A stretch of DNA of 44,253 nucleotides from Clostridiales bacterium PH28_bin88 (GCA_000987045.1 LAKY01000059.1:1-44253), one strand, 5' to 3'; shown: positions 24,508 to 33,796, counted from the first letter of the stretch. Program-made: numbers and translations. The notes: generated from the sequence alone by a model not told the origin.

Positions 24508-24668
24508 GCCCTTCTTCTCTTTCCCCGTCCTGATGCCTACTTCTCCGGTCGCAGGCGCGGGCGTTTTCCTTCACCCTCCGACGCGCACAAACATTGCTGG
24601 GTTCCCATCAGAAGGTTGCCTCAACTATTGAGACAGGTCCATTTTTACTGATATGTCACAAATGTATA

Positions 24669-25314
24669 TCAAAACTGGTCTCCCAATGCGTTGCGTTCAA
24701 GGTAGAGATACTGGGACTCTGCTTCGCGCCAGGCGTTAATGTTTTCTTCACGAGTTTTTGTTCTATCCCAGTCGTATTCCTGGCTCCGCTTTAGGTGAAA
24801 TTCCCCAATCAGCGGCGGTGGTGTAGAGGCAGGTTGATAGTGAAAATCAGAGTAATTGTACTCATCGAAACTGAAGTATAGGGTATTTAAAAAGAGGTCT
24901 AGTGTATCGCCGGGCTCAACTAATATCTTGCCGTACCCTACAAGTTGCCAAACCTCATTGGGTCTGGGCTCATAGATAAAGGCAATTTCGCCCCTATTTA
25001 TTCTTTGGATGTCTTGTTGGACAAGCATTTTCCCAAATTCGGATCTGCTAACGTATTCTTCCTTTGGAATGATAATGTATTTATCCCTGGCAATGTACCA
25101 ATAACCTGTCCCAGGATGAATGTAACGACCTTTTTCCGACATCATAGATAAAGGCTGTTAAGGGCTTTGCCGTGGCCAGAGCCTTGTATCCACCAGGTTG
25201 ATTAGTGGCACCCACCGCTGGTGTTTGGGCATTTGGCCGGGAATATTTGAATTGTACCGTTACTACAGTAGCAAACACAACTATACCGACAAGTATTAAC
25301 CACCTCTTCGTCAC
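24669..25314 (-). pseudogene. exported protein gene split at an A5 run
   Basis: The 5' frame (GTG 25314, GAGGGG upstream) encodes a signal anchor (RWLILVGIVVFATVVTV) and TAKPLTAFIYDVGK; the 3' frame begins exactly there in another register and gives GRYIHPGTGYWYIARDKYII, then EFGKMLVQQDIQRINRGEIAF, to the stop at 24669. One base less in the GGAAAAAGG at about 25132-25140 joins them as YDVGKGRYIHPGTGYWYIAR, a protein of about 203 aa. A start codon pair (ATGATG 25140-25145) exists for the second frame but has no ribosome binding site. Family unknown. Confidence 0.55.
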
Positions 25315-25701
25315 CAGGCAACACCCCTCAAAGAATGTTTCCTAAGATTAGACTTAGAAATCCGTTACTTCGTTCCGCTCCCCGCAGAAAAATCTTCAAC
25401 TACCCAGTGGCCGGATAAGCCTGCCCGCCCAGCAACTTGTGGAGCGGGCCGAGGTAGTAGTTCCGCAAAGCGGCGCTGTCTTTCCCGTGCCGTTGCAGGG
25501 GAGATGGCGGCGGAGGCCCGTCTGTTCATACCCCAATGTCCACTCCCCCTTCACCAAAAAGCTAGGCGTTGCTGGTTTACCGCGGTACCCGTGTCCGAGC
25601 TTTTCCCTTCGCATGCAAATTGGCGTAGGCGCTTTCGGTGGCCCGGCTTACATCGGCCAGCCCGTCATCCTCCAAGAGTAAGTGGACGGGTTTCGAGTCG
25701 A
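25315..25701. other. gap without a supportable gene
   Basis: This stretch is more GC-rich than its neighbours. On the minus strand two short frames read protein-like (LLLEDDGLADVSRATESAYA at about 25685-25585, and ALRNYYLGPLHKLLGGQAYP ending near 25405), suggesting a decayed gene, but there is no start and I cannot name it. No RNA or repeat is evident. Confidence 0.4.
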
Positions 25702-26133
25702 CTAATTAGTTACTTCTAAAACCTCAATTCTATTTTCAGTACCGACGTTGAATACCCCAATAACAGTCTTACCATCAACATCATACAGCGGGATTTGGCG
25801 AACTTTACCTGCCCAACGCCGCATTTCCGCCAAAGCTTGCTCCGGCGTCTCTGGCATCTCCCCGTTCAGGTCCACTTTTCGCACGTACCCAAGAGTACCG
25901 TCTACGCCACGTGCTGAAATTAGATCTGGCTCTGTCTCTAATGAGGTGGCATACAATGCAGAGCCGTATGTCTCGCCGCTTTCGTTGGTAGAGTAGACGG
26001 GAGCAGGTGCAAAGCTTAGGTTAGGATAGTTACTAGTTGTTGCAATATCGAGACCGAGCGTTCCCAAGAATATGCCGGCAATAATGACTAGAATGATGAT
26101 TAATGTGTGAAAACCATACGTCTTAAGTCGCAT
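25702..26133 (-). CDS. membrane-anchored protein of 143 aa, unknown
   Basis: ATG 26133 has an AGGGGGGTG site upstream. The product has one membrane segment (LIIILVIIAGIFLGTLGL) and an outer domain with ETYGSALYATSLETEPDLISA, YVRKVDLNGEMPETPEQAL, IPLYDVDGKTVIGVFNVG. The 'YGsa......PDLi.a.g.dG..GYv...dl' pattern is common in exported Firmicutes proteins of unknown function, including the outer tails of some peptidase and sensor proteins; I cannot be more specific. Confidence 0.7.
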   Translation of the reverse strand: MRLKTYGFHTLIIILVIIAGIFLGTLGLDIATTSNYPNLSFAPAPVYSTNESGETYGSALYATSLETEPDLISARGVDGTLGYVRKVDLNGEMPETPEQALAEMRRWAGKVRQIPLYDVDGKTVIGVFNVGTENRIEVLEVTN

Positions 26134-26193
26134 TTAATATCACCCCCCTCGATATTTGTAATATAAGGCAAAAATTACTTGGCACCGGAAGCT

Positions 26194-27423
26194 CTACATA
26201 TTGCTATCGATAATGTTGAGCATCAATATAAGCGCTTCACCATTGGTAAGTGCCTGTTTAGGGCGAAACGTCCGGTCGGGATAACCTTTAACCAGCCCCT
26301 CATGATAGGCAATGGCCAATTTACTTGTGTCAAATGCATCTGTATAATCGGTAAATGCGGCGGTTGCTTGCAACCGTTCCCGCTCTGACGCATCTCTTCC
26401 TTTTACCATACCTGTATAATGCAGCAGTTTAACCATCCCGGCAACTGCAACATCACGAGGCACAGTTTCACCAACAACCAAACCGGAAGTATAACTATGT
26501 ACCACTGCTTCATCTTCGATTTCCAGTACCTGCTTCAACACTTCGCTCCACTTTTCTACAGTTACAGCCTGATTGAGCAAGCTTTCATCATTTCCATTCC
26601 TTCCATCCAGTAGAATACTTTCTGCTGTTTTAAGCTTGACAAACTTCCTCTGCAGCCTTTCCCGGTAATTCCGCAGTTCAGTATCCACCCAATTTTCTTG
26701 TGTGCTTCCGTCTATAGAAATATCAGGTTTTTGTGTATCGTTCTCCCCGGTGATATCATAGGTTATGTTGTATTTTGTAACAACCCTGTACAGCATGGAT
26801 ATGGCTTCCGCAACCGTCAGCCTTTCTTTAGGTCTAAAATACTCGATTGTCTTTGAGTCAACCAGGCCTTCGCCGTATGCAATACGCACAAGCGTATCCT
26901 GGCGATCGCTTAAATCCTGCAGGTCTTTGAGAGCCTTTGCCGGTTCCAGTTGTTCTGCCGTGCTGCTTCCCTTAAGATAGGGTTTAATGGTCAGTAATTT
27001 TACCATTCCTCCGACTGCATCTTCACGGGTAATTTCATCTCCTGTCGCAAGGTCATATACATACATGCGCAATATACTATTTTTGTTTTCGTCCGGCAGC
27101 TTCAGAACGGCATTTAATATAACAGCCCAATATTTCACTTTTATCGGCTGGTCAAGATATTCATCGTTCAAAACATAATTGCGGATAATATTCTTATCAT
27201 CCTCACTAATACCGCTGTATTTGCTATCCCGCCCTACCACCGGATATATCCTTTGCTTAAAATCAGCCAGTTCATCGTAAACCCAGTGTTTCTCATCAAT
27301 TGGCTCACGCAGACCGGGGTAACCGCTGGCGCTGCTGTCCGCAAAAGCTGGAAAGCTGTAATTGCCAAACCATGCAAGTAATACTGCGCAAAAAACAAGG
27401 CTTAACATTTTTAGTGATTTCAA
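26194..27423 (-). CDS. S-layer homology (SLH) domain protein with an internal duplication
   Basis: A 409-aa exported protein. TTG 27423 (GGAGG 8 nt upstream) starts just before the signal peptide (MLSLVFCAVLLAWFGNYSFPAFA). The mature part consists of two similar halves of about 180 residues. Each has a WxxxLxxxLxLxD region, a 'G..TREDAVGGMVKLL' or 'PRDVAVAGMVKLL' helix, and an SLH-like close: IAYGEGLVD..EYFRPKERLTVAEAISML, and IAYHEGLVKGYPDRTFRPKQALTNGEALILML. SLH units bind pyruvylated cell-wall polymers, so the protein is probably wall-associated. Confidence 0.82.
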   Translation of the reverse strand: MKSLKMLSLVFCAVLLAWFGNYSFPAFADSSASGYPGLREPIDEKHWVYDELADFKQRIYPVVGRDSKYSGISEDDKNIIRNYVLNDEYLDQPIKVKYWAVILNAVLKLPDENKNSILRMYVYDLATGDEITREDAVGGMVKLLTIKPYLKGSSTAEQLEPAKALKDLQDLSDRQDTLVRIAYGEGLVDSKTIEYFRPKERLTVAEAISMLYRVVTKYNITYDITGENDTQKPDISIDGSTQENWVDTELRNYRERLQRKFVKLKTAESILLDGRNGNDESLLNQAVTVEKWSEVLKQVLEIEDEAVVHSYTSGLVVGETVPRDVAVAGMVKLLHYTGMVKGRDASERERLQATAAFTDYTDAFDTSKLAIAYHEGLVKGYPDRTFRPKQALTNGEALILMLNIIDSNM

Positions 27424-27646
27424 CTCCTGCACCTCCAGAAACTATTTTTAACTTGTGCCTATATTACATCAGACGACCACCGCCGGGGTATTGTTCCCAA
27501 TAAATGGGCTGATTTCAACGAAAATGGCCTTCAGCAAACTATCTGGTGAGCGCTATCAAGAACATCACAGCCATTTCCACCAACACGCCCACTAAATACC
27601 ACTAAAAATTTTCCACGAGCGGAACGACCGCCGGGGTTTTTTCGTC

Positions 27647-27652
27647 TATAAT
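27647..27652 (+). promoter_or_regulatory. -10 element upstream of the NfeD-SPFH pair
   Basis: A perfect TATAAT lies 27 bases before the nfeD-like gene; no good -35 is seen at 17 bp (CGACCG). A weak GCGG/CCGC hairpin followed by six T lies just upstream and may separate this unit from transcription entering from the left. Confidence 0.4.
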
Positions 27653-27679
27653 GGGAGAGGTGGTGCCATCGAGAAAAAC

Positions 27680-28132
27680 ATGGGGGTGACGGTATTGGCT
27701 GCCTGGCAGGTTTGGTTGATCGTAGCGGTGTTTCTGGCCATCGGTGAACTCCTGACCACCGGGTTTTTCATCTTCTGGTTTGCCCTGGGGGCGGGAGCAG
27801 CCACTGTTGCGGCCGTATTGGGGCTTAACATCTACTGGCAGATCGGTGTTTTCTTACTGGTCTCATTCCTGTTGGTGCTGTTCACCCGGCCTCTGGTGCA
27901 GCGGTTCGTCCACCAACGGGACTCCGGCATCAAGACCAACCTGGAGGCTGTGGAGGGTAAACAGGCGCTGGTGACCGAAGAGATTGATAACTTAGTCGGC
28001 ACCGGTCAGGTCCGCCTCCAGGGTGAAACCTGGTCAGCTCGCTCCGCCGGTGGAGAACGGATACCCCCTGGCGTGAGGGTAACCGTGATCGGGGTGGACG
28101 GCGTGAAACTCGTCGTCAGGACCGGTAGTTAG
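27680..28132 (+). CDS. NfeD-like membrane protein
   Basis: A 150-aa protein with two or three membrane segments in the first 75 residues (LIVAVFLAIGELLTTGFFIFWFALGAGAATVAAVLG; WQIGVFLLVSFLLVLF) and a C-terminal OB-fold (EGKQALVTEEIDNLVGTGQVRLQGETWSARS, then GVRVTVIGVDGVKLVV), exactly the short NfeD type. NfeD proteins are paired with SPFH proteins and are thought to organise membrane domains. The SPFH gene follows 51 nt downstream. Confidence 0.9.
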   Translation: MGVTVLAAWQVWLIVAVFLAIGELLTTGFFIFWFALGAGAATVAAVLGLNIYWQIGVFLLVSFLLVLFTRPLVQRFVHQRDSGIKTNLEAVEGKQALVTEEIDNLVGTGQVRLQGETWSARSAGGERIPPGVRVTVIGVDGVKLVVRTGS

Positions 28133-28183
28133 TAGCAACACTTAAGCAACCCAAGATATCATCATTAGTTAGGAGTGGTTTTT

Positions 28184-29134
28184 GTGGAGGGTTTATTCGG
28201 ATTGATCGTGCTGGCGGTAATCGGCGTTTTTGTTTTAGCTATTGCTGTCTCATCCATCAGGATCATCCAGCAGTCCACGGTAGGGATCGTGGAGCGGCTG
28301 GGCAAGTTTCACGGGAAGGCCGAGCGCGGTGTCAATTTTATGGTCCCCTTTATCGACCGCATGCGCACGATGATCGACTTGCGGGAACAGGTGGTGGACT
28401 TCCCGCCGCAACCGGTAATCACCCAGGACAATGTGACCATGCAGATTGATACGGTGGTTTACTTCCAGGTAACGGATCCCATCCGCTACACCTACGAGAT
28501 TTCCAATCCGATTTCCGCCATCGAAAACCTCACCGCCACCACCCTGCGGAATATTATCGGCGAGATGGACCTGGATTCCACCCTCACCTCCCGGGACGTG
28601 GTCAATACCAAACTGCGCTCCATCCTGGATGAGGCCACCGACAAGTGGGGCATCAAGGTGAACCGCGTGGAGTTGAAGAACATCATGCCGCCCAAGGACA
28701 TCCAGGACGCCATGGAGAAGCAGATGCGGGCGGAGCGGGAGCGCCGGGAGGCCATCCTGCGGGCCGAGGGTGAGAAGAAGTCGGCCGTGCTCAGGGCGGA
28801 AGGGGAAAAAGAGGCGGCAATTCTTACCGCGGAAGCTCAGAAAGAAGCCTCCATTCGCAAGGCCGAGGGTCAGAAGGAGTCCCAGATCCTGCAGGCTCAA
28901 GGTGAGGCGGAAGCTATCCTGGCTATCCAAAAAGCCAAGGCTGAAGGCATCAAGCTGGTTTACCAGGCCATCAAGGATAGCGACCCCACCAGGGAGGTGG
29001 TGGCCATCCGCTCCCTGGAAGCGCTGGAGAAGGTGGCGGAAGGCAACTCCACCAAGCTGGTGATCCCCACCGAAGCGGTGGGCCTGCTGGGCTCACTGGC
29101 GGCGGCCAAAGAGGTATTCGCGGCGAAAGAATAA
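28184..29134 (+). CDS. SPFH/Band-7 (stomatin/QmcA-like) membrane protein
   Basis: A 316-aa protein with one N-terminal membrane segment (LFGLIVLAVIGVFVLAIAV), an SPFH domain (QQSTVGIVERLGKFHGKAERGVNF, VDFPPQPVITQDNV, AIENLTATTLRNIIGEMDLDS, WGIKVNRVELKNIMPP) and a long charged coiled coil rich in RAEGEK repeats, ending in a small C-terminal domain. Such proteins form oligomeric rings or membrane microdomains and often bind proteases. GTG 28184 is chosen since AGGAG is 8 nt upstream; GTG 28175 is too close to it. A strong hairpin follows. Confidence 0.92.
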   Translation: MEGLFGLIVLAVIGVFVLAIAVSSIRIIQQSTVGIVERLGKFHGKAERGVNFMVPFIDRMRTMIDLREQVVDFPPQPVITQDNVTMQIDTVVYFQVTDPIRYTYEISNPISAIENLTATTLRNIIGEMDLDSTLTSRDVVNTKLRSILDEATDKWGIKVNRVELKNIMPPKDIQDAMEKQMRAERERREAILRAEGEKKSAVLRAEGEKEAAILTAEAQKEASIRKAEGQKESQILQAQGEAEAILAIQKAKAEGIKLVYQAIKDSDPTREVVAIRSLEALEKVAEGNSTKLVIPTEAVGLLGSLAAAKEVFAAKE

Positions 29135-29188
29135 AGGGTAATTAGGAACCGGCAGTGCACCGGAATAAAATCACCCACGGCGAAATCC

Positions 29189-29219
29189 AGCGGGGAGGGA
29201 TCCCTATCCTCTCCCCGCT
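29189..29219. terminator. strong hairpin after the SPFH gene
   Basis: AGCGGGGAG (29189-29197) pairs with CTCCCCGCT (29211-29219), 55 bases beyond the stop. There is no T run, so it may act as an mRNA-protecting stem or a weak terminator. Confidence 0.45.
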
Positions 29220-29303
29220 AGCCTGACTGAAGAATGGTGCTTCAAATCTGCCCTGCGTATTCCCGCGGAGCGAGGCGACTTCACGAAAAAGCGGTCGGAC
29301 CTG

Positions 29304-30606
29304 TCATTTGCGCTCCCCGTTGTTGAAGGTTAAAGGCATCCTCTTCTGCTTCTCCGGTCGCAGGTCCGCCACCGCCTTCGGGCCGTCCCAGGAAAGAGCA
29401 AAGCCCAGGGCTGTGGCCAGTTGCCGCAAGGGGACCATAACGGTGCCGCTCTCCGCCGTTATCAGGTAAACCCGCCAGGTGTTGTGGCCCAACGCTACGT
29501 CAACCCAGGCATTCACGTCTTCGCCGTAGGGTGCCAGGCCGCCATTTCGTTGGACCTCGGCCTCATTTTCCCGGTAGCCAGGCAGGCCCGCCCAGGCGGA
29601 AGCGCCCAGGCTCCACCTCGGTCACGGGCACTCTCAGCCAGTCCCGCAAGAAGTCCAGGCTGACTTGGGTGTCCGGGCTGCCCCATTTGGCCTCGCTGAT
29701 GAGTAGGGGCTGGTCGGCGGGGTCAGCCAGGCTACCCTGCCGCAGCCCTTCCCCGGCGATCCAGGTGAAAACCTTTCCCCGCCGGTAGACCACCGCCCGG
29801 GGTTCCGGCGCCTCCGCCGGTAGGATGGTCACCGGTAGCATGGTTGTCCCGCCGCCGCTACTCACCACCAGTTGCCAGGAGCCGGGGCCGACCCGGCCCG
29901 GGGAACCGTCCAGCTTACGGCCCGTTTCTTCCACCAAGGTGAAGGTGTAGCTGAAGCGGCCGTTTCCCACCGGTACCGTGTCCAGGAGAATGGCCTCGGG
30001 CACCGGGTAAGGGAAGGGCGCCGAGGGGGTGGTCATGGGCGAGTAGGAGGGCATGAGAAGGATGTAGGCCTCCTTGCCCCGGGCGGCGTCGGAACTTACC
30101 GTTACTTCCTGGCCCATGCGGAACTCCCTGGCGCTCACCTCCACCCCCTTAGCCGGTACGAAGTAGCTCAGGGCCAGTTCTTCCAGTTCCTTGCTCACCT
30201 CCGGATCGGTGACGAGGCGGGACTTCGCGTGGGTTCCGGTATCCACGCTGACGCCTTGGTAAAGGACCAGGGTGACGCTACGTCCGTCGGTGAGAGAAAA
30301 GCCGACCTGGTTCAAAAAAAAGGTCATTCCTTTTGGGTTCTCCTCATAAAAGGAGACCTCCGGTCCCAGGCTAGGTATCGCCCGGTTATAAAGCTCCACC
30401 ATCCGCTCGATCTTTTCCCGGTCCTCCGGGACACCGGGAAAGAGTGCCCGGTAGGTGGTATCAGCGCGAGTGAAATCCACCCGTTCCAGGTCGCTCACCG
30501 CCAGTTGCGGTGGAATATCCTCCGCGAGGGCCGCGGCAGCGGCGGACAGGGTGAAGATGATCACCGCAATAGTGAATAACAATCGCCTGCTTCTTATACC
30601 CATCAT
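29304..30606 (-). pseudogene. exported protein gene with a C-terminal stalk domain, one frameshift
   Basis: The 5' frame (ATG 30606 or 30603) encodes a signal peptide (LLFTIAVIIFTLSAAAAALA), a domain of about 120 residues (about 30-150), a beta domain (about 160-270) and a C-terminal part, closing at 29563 right after GGPAWLPGK. In the next frame the text goes on ENEAEVQRNGGLAPYGED, then SGTVMVPLRQLATALGFALSW, the core of a copper-amine-oxidase-like stalk unit, ending at 29304. Losing one G of CCGGGAAAA (about 29567-29575) would give AWLPENEAEVQ and a single protein of about 433 aa. The families of the front domains are unknown. Alternatively the second frame is a separate small gene, but it has no ribosome binding site. 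Confidence 0.6.
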
Positions 30607-30658
30607 TCTTTGCGCCTCCCCATTTTATTGCAACCACCGGCCTTGGGACCGGCGGAGG

Positions 30659-30905
30659 TTACAGTACCAGCAGGTCGTAGATGGCAAGTTCAGCCACCTG
30701 CATCTCCTGGAGGATAGCATAGCCCGGGACGTTCTGCAGGCCGGTGAACCGCCAAATATCTCCTCTCTGCTCCAGTTCCACCTCCAGGAGCGCCGGCACG
30801 AAACCGAAACCCTCTCCTTTTCCTTTGATCGCCTGTCGCGCCTTCGCTGCCGGCTACATACGCCTGACAATCGGTTGCCAATTGTGCTGCGCTGTTCCAG
30901 GATAT
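30659..30905 (-). pseudogene. C-terminal gene remnant, unknown
   Basis: Two frames give protein-like text: AAQLATDCQAYVAGSEGA (about 30895-30840) and, after a shift near 30840, GFGFVPALLEVELEQRGDIW, then VPGYAILQEMQVAELAIYDLL, ending at TAA 30659-30661. No start or signal is present. It may belong with the neighbouring remnant at 30908-31107. Confidence 0.4.
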
Positions 30906-30907
30906 TT

Positions 30908-31107
30908 TTAGTTATCCAAGTAGGCTTTTTCGTTTGCATGAAGAGGATTACTTAATAAAGTATTTTCCACTTCTTCATACCCTGTCGGAAATGCGTAGTT
31001 GTAACGTGCAGGTAACGTAAAAACGTATCTGGTCTTACGGCCAAGTTCGCTTGGTCCAACAGGTGCTGCACCAATATGGAATTTTGGGTATTCCTGTAGA
31101 CAATTGA
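30908..31107 (-). pseudogene. gene remnant directly after the lipoprotein, unknown
   Basis: The frame following the stop of the 31114-31635 lipoprotein reads LQEYPKFHIGAAPVGPSELG, then YVFTLPARYNYAFPTGYEEV, to TAA 30908-30910, with no start codon or ribosome binding site. Its even, proline- and aromatic-containing composition looks like true coding sequence. I take it as the middle of a gene whose ends are gone. Confidence 0.4.
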
Positions 31108-31113
31108 GTTGGC

Positions 31114-31635
31114 TTACTCGTACGCCCCGAGCGTGGCAGCGTCAATAAGCCAGCGATTTCCGATTTTTTCTACCACGAGAGTAATTGGCTGCTTTGCGGC
31201 AGCCTCGCCGTTCACCGTCTCCATGCTCGTCATTTGAATGATTTCACCTTTAACTTCGTACGCATGTTGCGATAATGGCTCTATGCTTAGAATTTCTATG
31301 CGATCCGGCCACGGACTGGAAACCACCCTCCCCGGAGCATTCTGAAGATTGCTTTGCCATTCTGCAAGAAGTTCGGGGGATACAAAATCGCCGTAGTTCT
31401 CTTGTATACTCTTGTTCACGATATCTCTGGGGGCTTGAAGCCAGACGTTTTGGAGTTTCCTACCGAAATTCTCAACCAGACTCGCAATTGCCGCCTTATC
31501 ACTTATATCGGTTTCTTGCGGTTTCTCTTTGGGTAGTCCTTCTTTTTTCAGCTGAGCATCGTTGCCCGCATGTATACAACCAAACAGAGAAACACTTAAC
31601 AATAAGATCAATGCAAACAAAAATGGTTTTTTCAT
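31114..31635 (-). CDS. lipoprotein with NTF2-like C-terminal domain
   Basis: A 173-aa lipoprotein: signal peptide with lipobox SLFGC (Cys20), a charged linker, and a domain (about 50-173) whose order of helices and strands (IASLVENFGRKLQNVWLQAP, then IQENYGDFVSPELLAEWQSN, SSPWPDRIEILSIEPLS, YEVKGEIIQM, PITLVVEKIGNRWLID) fits NTF2/SnoaL-like folds common in exported Gram-positive proteins. AAGGGGG lies 8 nt before ATG 31635. The remnant at 13019-13300 is its paralogue. Confidence 0.78.
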   Translation of the reverse strand: MKKPFLFALILLLSVSLFGCIHAGNDAQLKKEGLPKEKPQETDISDKAAIASLVENFGRKLQNVWLQAPRDIVNKSIQENYGDFVSPELLAEWQSNLQNAPGRVVSSPWPDRIEILSIEPLSQHAYEVKGEIIQMTSMETVNGEAAAKQPITLVVEKIGNRWLIDAATLGAYE

Positions 31636-31716
31636 GTGTTTACCCCCTTGGAGAATTTCTCCCTGATTATTCTAAGCTCCCTTCAAGAGCCAGTTCTCCA
31701 CCGTCCAACCTCTCGT

Positions 31717-32141
31717 TTAGTAACTGAGTGATTTCAATATCTTTTCGTATTTATCCCGATTACCCTCATCATTCACAAGCATATATCCCTGAACGTGAAT
31801 TCCATTGGTAGTAAATTCGTACTGACATCTGTATTTAGCCCAAGGGTAGATATCGCTAATACTACCTGGCACTTCTAAGTCAGTAGGAAAATTATTTGTT
31901 CTTCTTGGTCTGGAGCGGCAATCTTTGATTGGGTTACCAGCAATACTTCAAATTTTGCTGGGTCATACCATAGCTGTTTTGTCATTTTCTCAGTTGGTAT
32001 CCCAGGATTATCTTTTATGAATACCCCGTAATCTCGGAAGCGCTCCGGAAGATATTTTGGAGTGATAAGGGCATAACCAAACAGCTTCTCAGTCTCTTCA
32101 ACATTGACCTGTTTATATCCCCCTAACAACTTACTTTTTAT
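31717..32141 (-). pseudogene. 3' part of an IS-interrupted, frameshifted gene
   Basis: The frame opens at the left end of the IS (about 32141) and gives KLLGGYKQVNVEETEKLFGY, then LITPKYLPERFRDYGVFI, ending at 31875 just after AAPDQEEQ. In the next register the text continues NNFPTDLEVPGSISDIYPW, then YEFTTNGIHVQGYMLVND, and stops at TAA 31717-31719, so a one-base shift lies near CAAGAAGAACAAAT (31893-31906). The layout resembles a DUF4367-type outer domain. There is no native start. It is probably the C-terminal half of the gene whose N-terminal half is 33795-34301, on the other side of the IS. Confidence 0.55.
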
Positions 32142-32144
32142 CAG

Positions 32145-32165
32145 GACTTAATCACTTGATGGTAT
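32145..32165 (+). repeat. IS left inverted repeat
   Basis: GACTTAATCACTTGATGGTA plus T; pairs with the right end with three mismatches. Confidence 0.75.
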
Positions 32166-32239
32166 AAAATGGGTGTAATTAGAACACTTGTTCTCTTGAC
32201 AAATTCGAATCGCCCCAAAAATCAAAGTGGAGGCACTTT

Positions 32240-33793
32240 TTGCTGCCTATCCTCTCGATTTTGGTGGTGGATACTGTGTCAGAGCTCAAGAAAGCGAAAT
32301 TCAAGGATCTACGCGACAGTATTTTGGGTGGTGCTCCGGTCCTCCTGGCCTTGTGGGAACGATTTGACTTCTCCTTACTTCTTACGCGAACCGGTATTTT
32401 TAAGCTGCGTGGTGTTCCTACCTGGCGGATAGCCTTTGCCTTTGTCGCCGGCCTTGTTGCTCAATGCACGTCGGATCTGGACCGGGTTACGTTTTTAGGT
32501 CAGGATGCGGTAATGAAGATGTTGATGCTTTCCCGCACTATCTCCCAGTCGGCCATGAGCCGCTTTCTAACCGGCTATTCAAAGTGGCAGGGGTTTACCC
32601 AAAGGCGGGTGCAACGCCTCCAGCAGGATCCAGATACGGCCCTTGCTGAGGGAGATGTGGTTGCCCTGGATGATAGTCTAATCCCGCATCCTTTTGCCAA
32701 GAAGATCCCTTTCCTAGCCTGGCTCTTTGACCATTCCCAGAAAGTTTACGTATGGGCTCTCAACCTGGTGGCCCTGCACGCGGTGAAAGAAAGCGGTGTG
32801 GAGTATCCCCTCTTTTTCGCCTTTTGGCGTAAGCCACAAGAGGGAATCCCGGCAGAAACGAAATTCGATCTGGCCCTTAAAATTCTAAAAGATCTTCGCG
32901 CTACTCTCTCCGCGGAACTACGCCTATGGGTGAGCATGGACCGGTGGTTCTTCAACAAAGATTTCTTGCTCGCATTGGAATCCCTGAACTTTGACTGGGT
33001 GACGAAGGCTAAACGAAACACGGTTTTCTACCGTCGGGTGCCCGGCCCGGTTCCTGGTTCAGCAGATCGCTATGTGCGTGTGAATGCCCGTGAACTCCTA
33101 CGGCAGAACTATCATTTTCTGGTCGCTGCATCAACCTCTGGGCTAGTTTCCTTAGCTCTACCAAACATTTTCCTCATGCACTATGAACCCGTACCTGATG
33201 CGAAAGGTCGCAAAAAGCGGAAAAAAGTCTTTAAGCCAGTGGCAGCGGTTGCTGTGATGAGACTCAAGGAAGATCAAACACCAGAAGCCAGCCTTATTTC
33301 CCAGTCGCCGGATGAAGAACCCGCAGCAACGTACAAAGGCGCTTATCTTCTCATCAGCAACCGGGTAGATGTACCAGCACAAGTGGTGGCGGCTTACCAG
33401 AAGCGCTGGCGGATAGAGCTCTTGTTCCGGAATGCCAAGCAGGAACTGGGACTTACCAAGTGCCATTCCACCAATGAAAACCACGTAAATGCCCATGTAG
33501 CCTTGCTGTTTACCGCCGAAACACTAATCCGATTTGCTCAGTGGGAACATAATGTTAAAGCGGGTGCAGAAGATGCAGTAACCCACGGTCAAGTGGTGAA
33601 GTTGCTCTTCCGAACCCGCTGCGCACTGACCACCCCATCAACCTCTCACAGTAAATCGGATGTCGTGCAACTCTATTTTCACACAGCAGCGCAGCGGTTT
33701 GCAAGCCTTTTGGATAAATATTGGCCAAGCCGAACCGGAATGGGGTGGTATGATCCTAACCAGAATTGGAGTGTAATGCCATCAAGTGCATAA
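32240..33793 (+). CDS. IS4-family DDE transposase (517 aa)
   Basis: An intact transposase. The DDE core is visible: first Asp in VALDDSLIPHP, second Asp in VSMDRWFFNKDFLLAL, and Glu in the IS4 signature AYQKRWRIELLFRNAKQELGL. TTG 32240 is the start (GTGGAGG 8 nt upstream). The stop TAA lies inside the right inverted repeat. As the gene is complete and both ends are present, the element may still be mobile. Confidence 0.92.
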   Translation: MLPILSILVVDTVSELKKAKFKDLRDSILGGAPVLLALWERFDFSLLLTRTGIFKLRGVPTWRIAFAFVAGLVAQCTSDLDRVTFLGQDAVMKMLMLSRTISQSAMSRFLTGYSKWQGFTQRRVQRLQQDPDTALAEGDVVALDDSLIPHPFAKKIPFLAWLFDHSQKVYVWALNLVALHAVKESGVEYPLFFAFWRKPQEGIPAETKFDLALKILKDLRATLSAELRLWVSMDRWFFNKDFLLALESLNFDWVTKAKRNTVFYRRVPGPVPGSADRYVRVNARELLRQNYHFLVAASTSGLVSLALPNIFLMHYEPVPDAKGRKKRKKVFKPVAAVAVMRLKEDQTPEASLISQSPDEEPAATYKGAYLLISNRVDVPAQVVAAYQKRWRIELLFRNAKQELGLTKCHSTNENHVNAHVALLFTAETLIRFAQWEHNVKAGAEDAVTHGQVVKLLFRTRCALTTPSTSHSKSDVVQLYFHTAAQRFASLLDKYWPSRTGMGWYDPNQNWSVMPSSA

Positions 33794-33796
33794 GTC
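33776..33796 (-). repeat. IS right inverted repeat
   Basis: Read on the minus strand: GACTTATGCACTTGATGGCA plus T. It includes the transposase stop codon and two bases of the TGA that ends the interrupted stalk gene. Confidence 0.75.

Larger units (their letters stand above)
32145..33796 (+). mobile_element. IS4-type insertion sequence, complete
   Basis: A 1652-base element bounded by 21-base imperfect inverted repeats (32145-32165 and 33776-33796; the ends differ at three positions). It contains one transposase gene spanning almost the whole length. I see no clear target-site duplication directly outside the ends, so it may be an older insertion or one end may have rearranged. Confidence 0.8.

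Noticed and set aside
25439..25681. Plus-strand 80-aa frame in the 25.3-25.7 kb gap
   Set aside because: Start lacks a ribosome binding site and both strands look equally protein-like; no frame can be supported.
28250..28930. Long minus-strand frame inside the SPFH gene
   Set aside because: Shadow frame caused by the regular codon pattern of the coiled coil; Leu/Gly/His-rich with no start signal.
29135..29188. Riboswitch or attenuator after the SPFH gene
   Set aside because: Only a simple hairpin (29189-29219) is present, with no conserved aptamer-like core or downstream gene in the same direction.
29872..30579. Plus-strand 235-aa frame opposite the exported stalk-domain gene
   Set aside because: Antisense shadow; the opposite strand has a signal peptide and continuous domain-like text.
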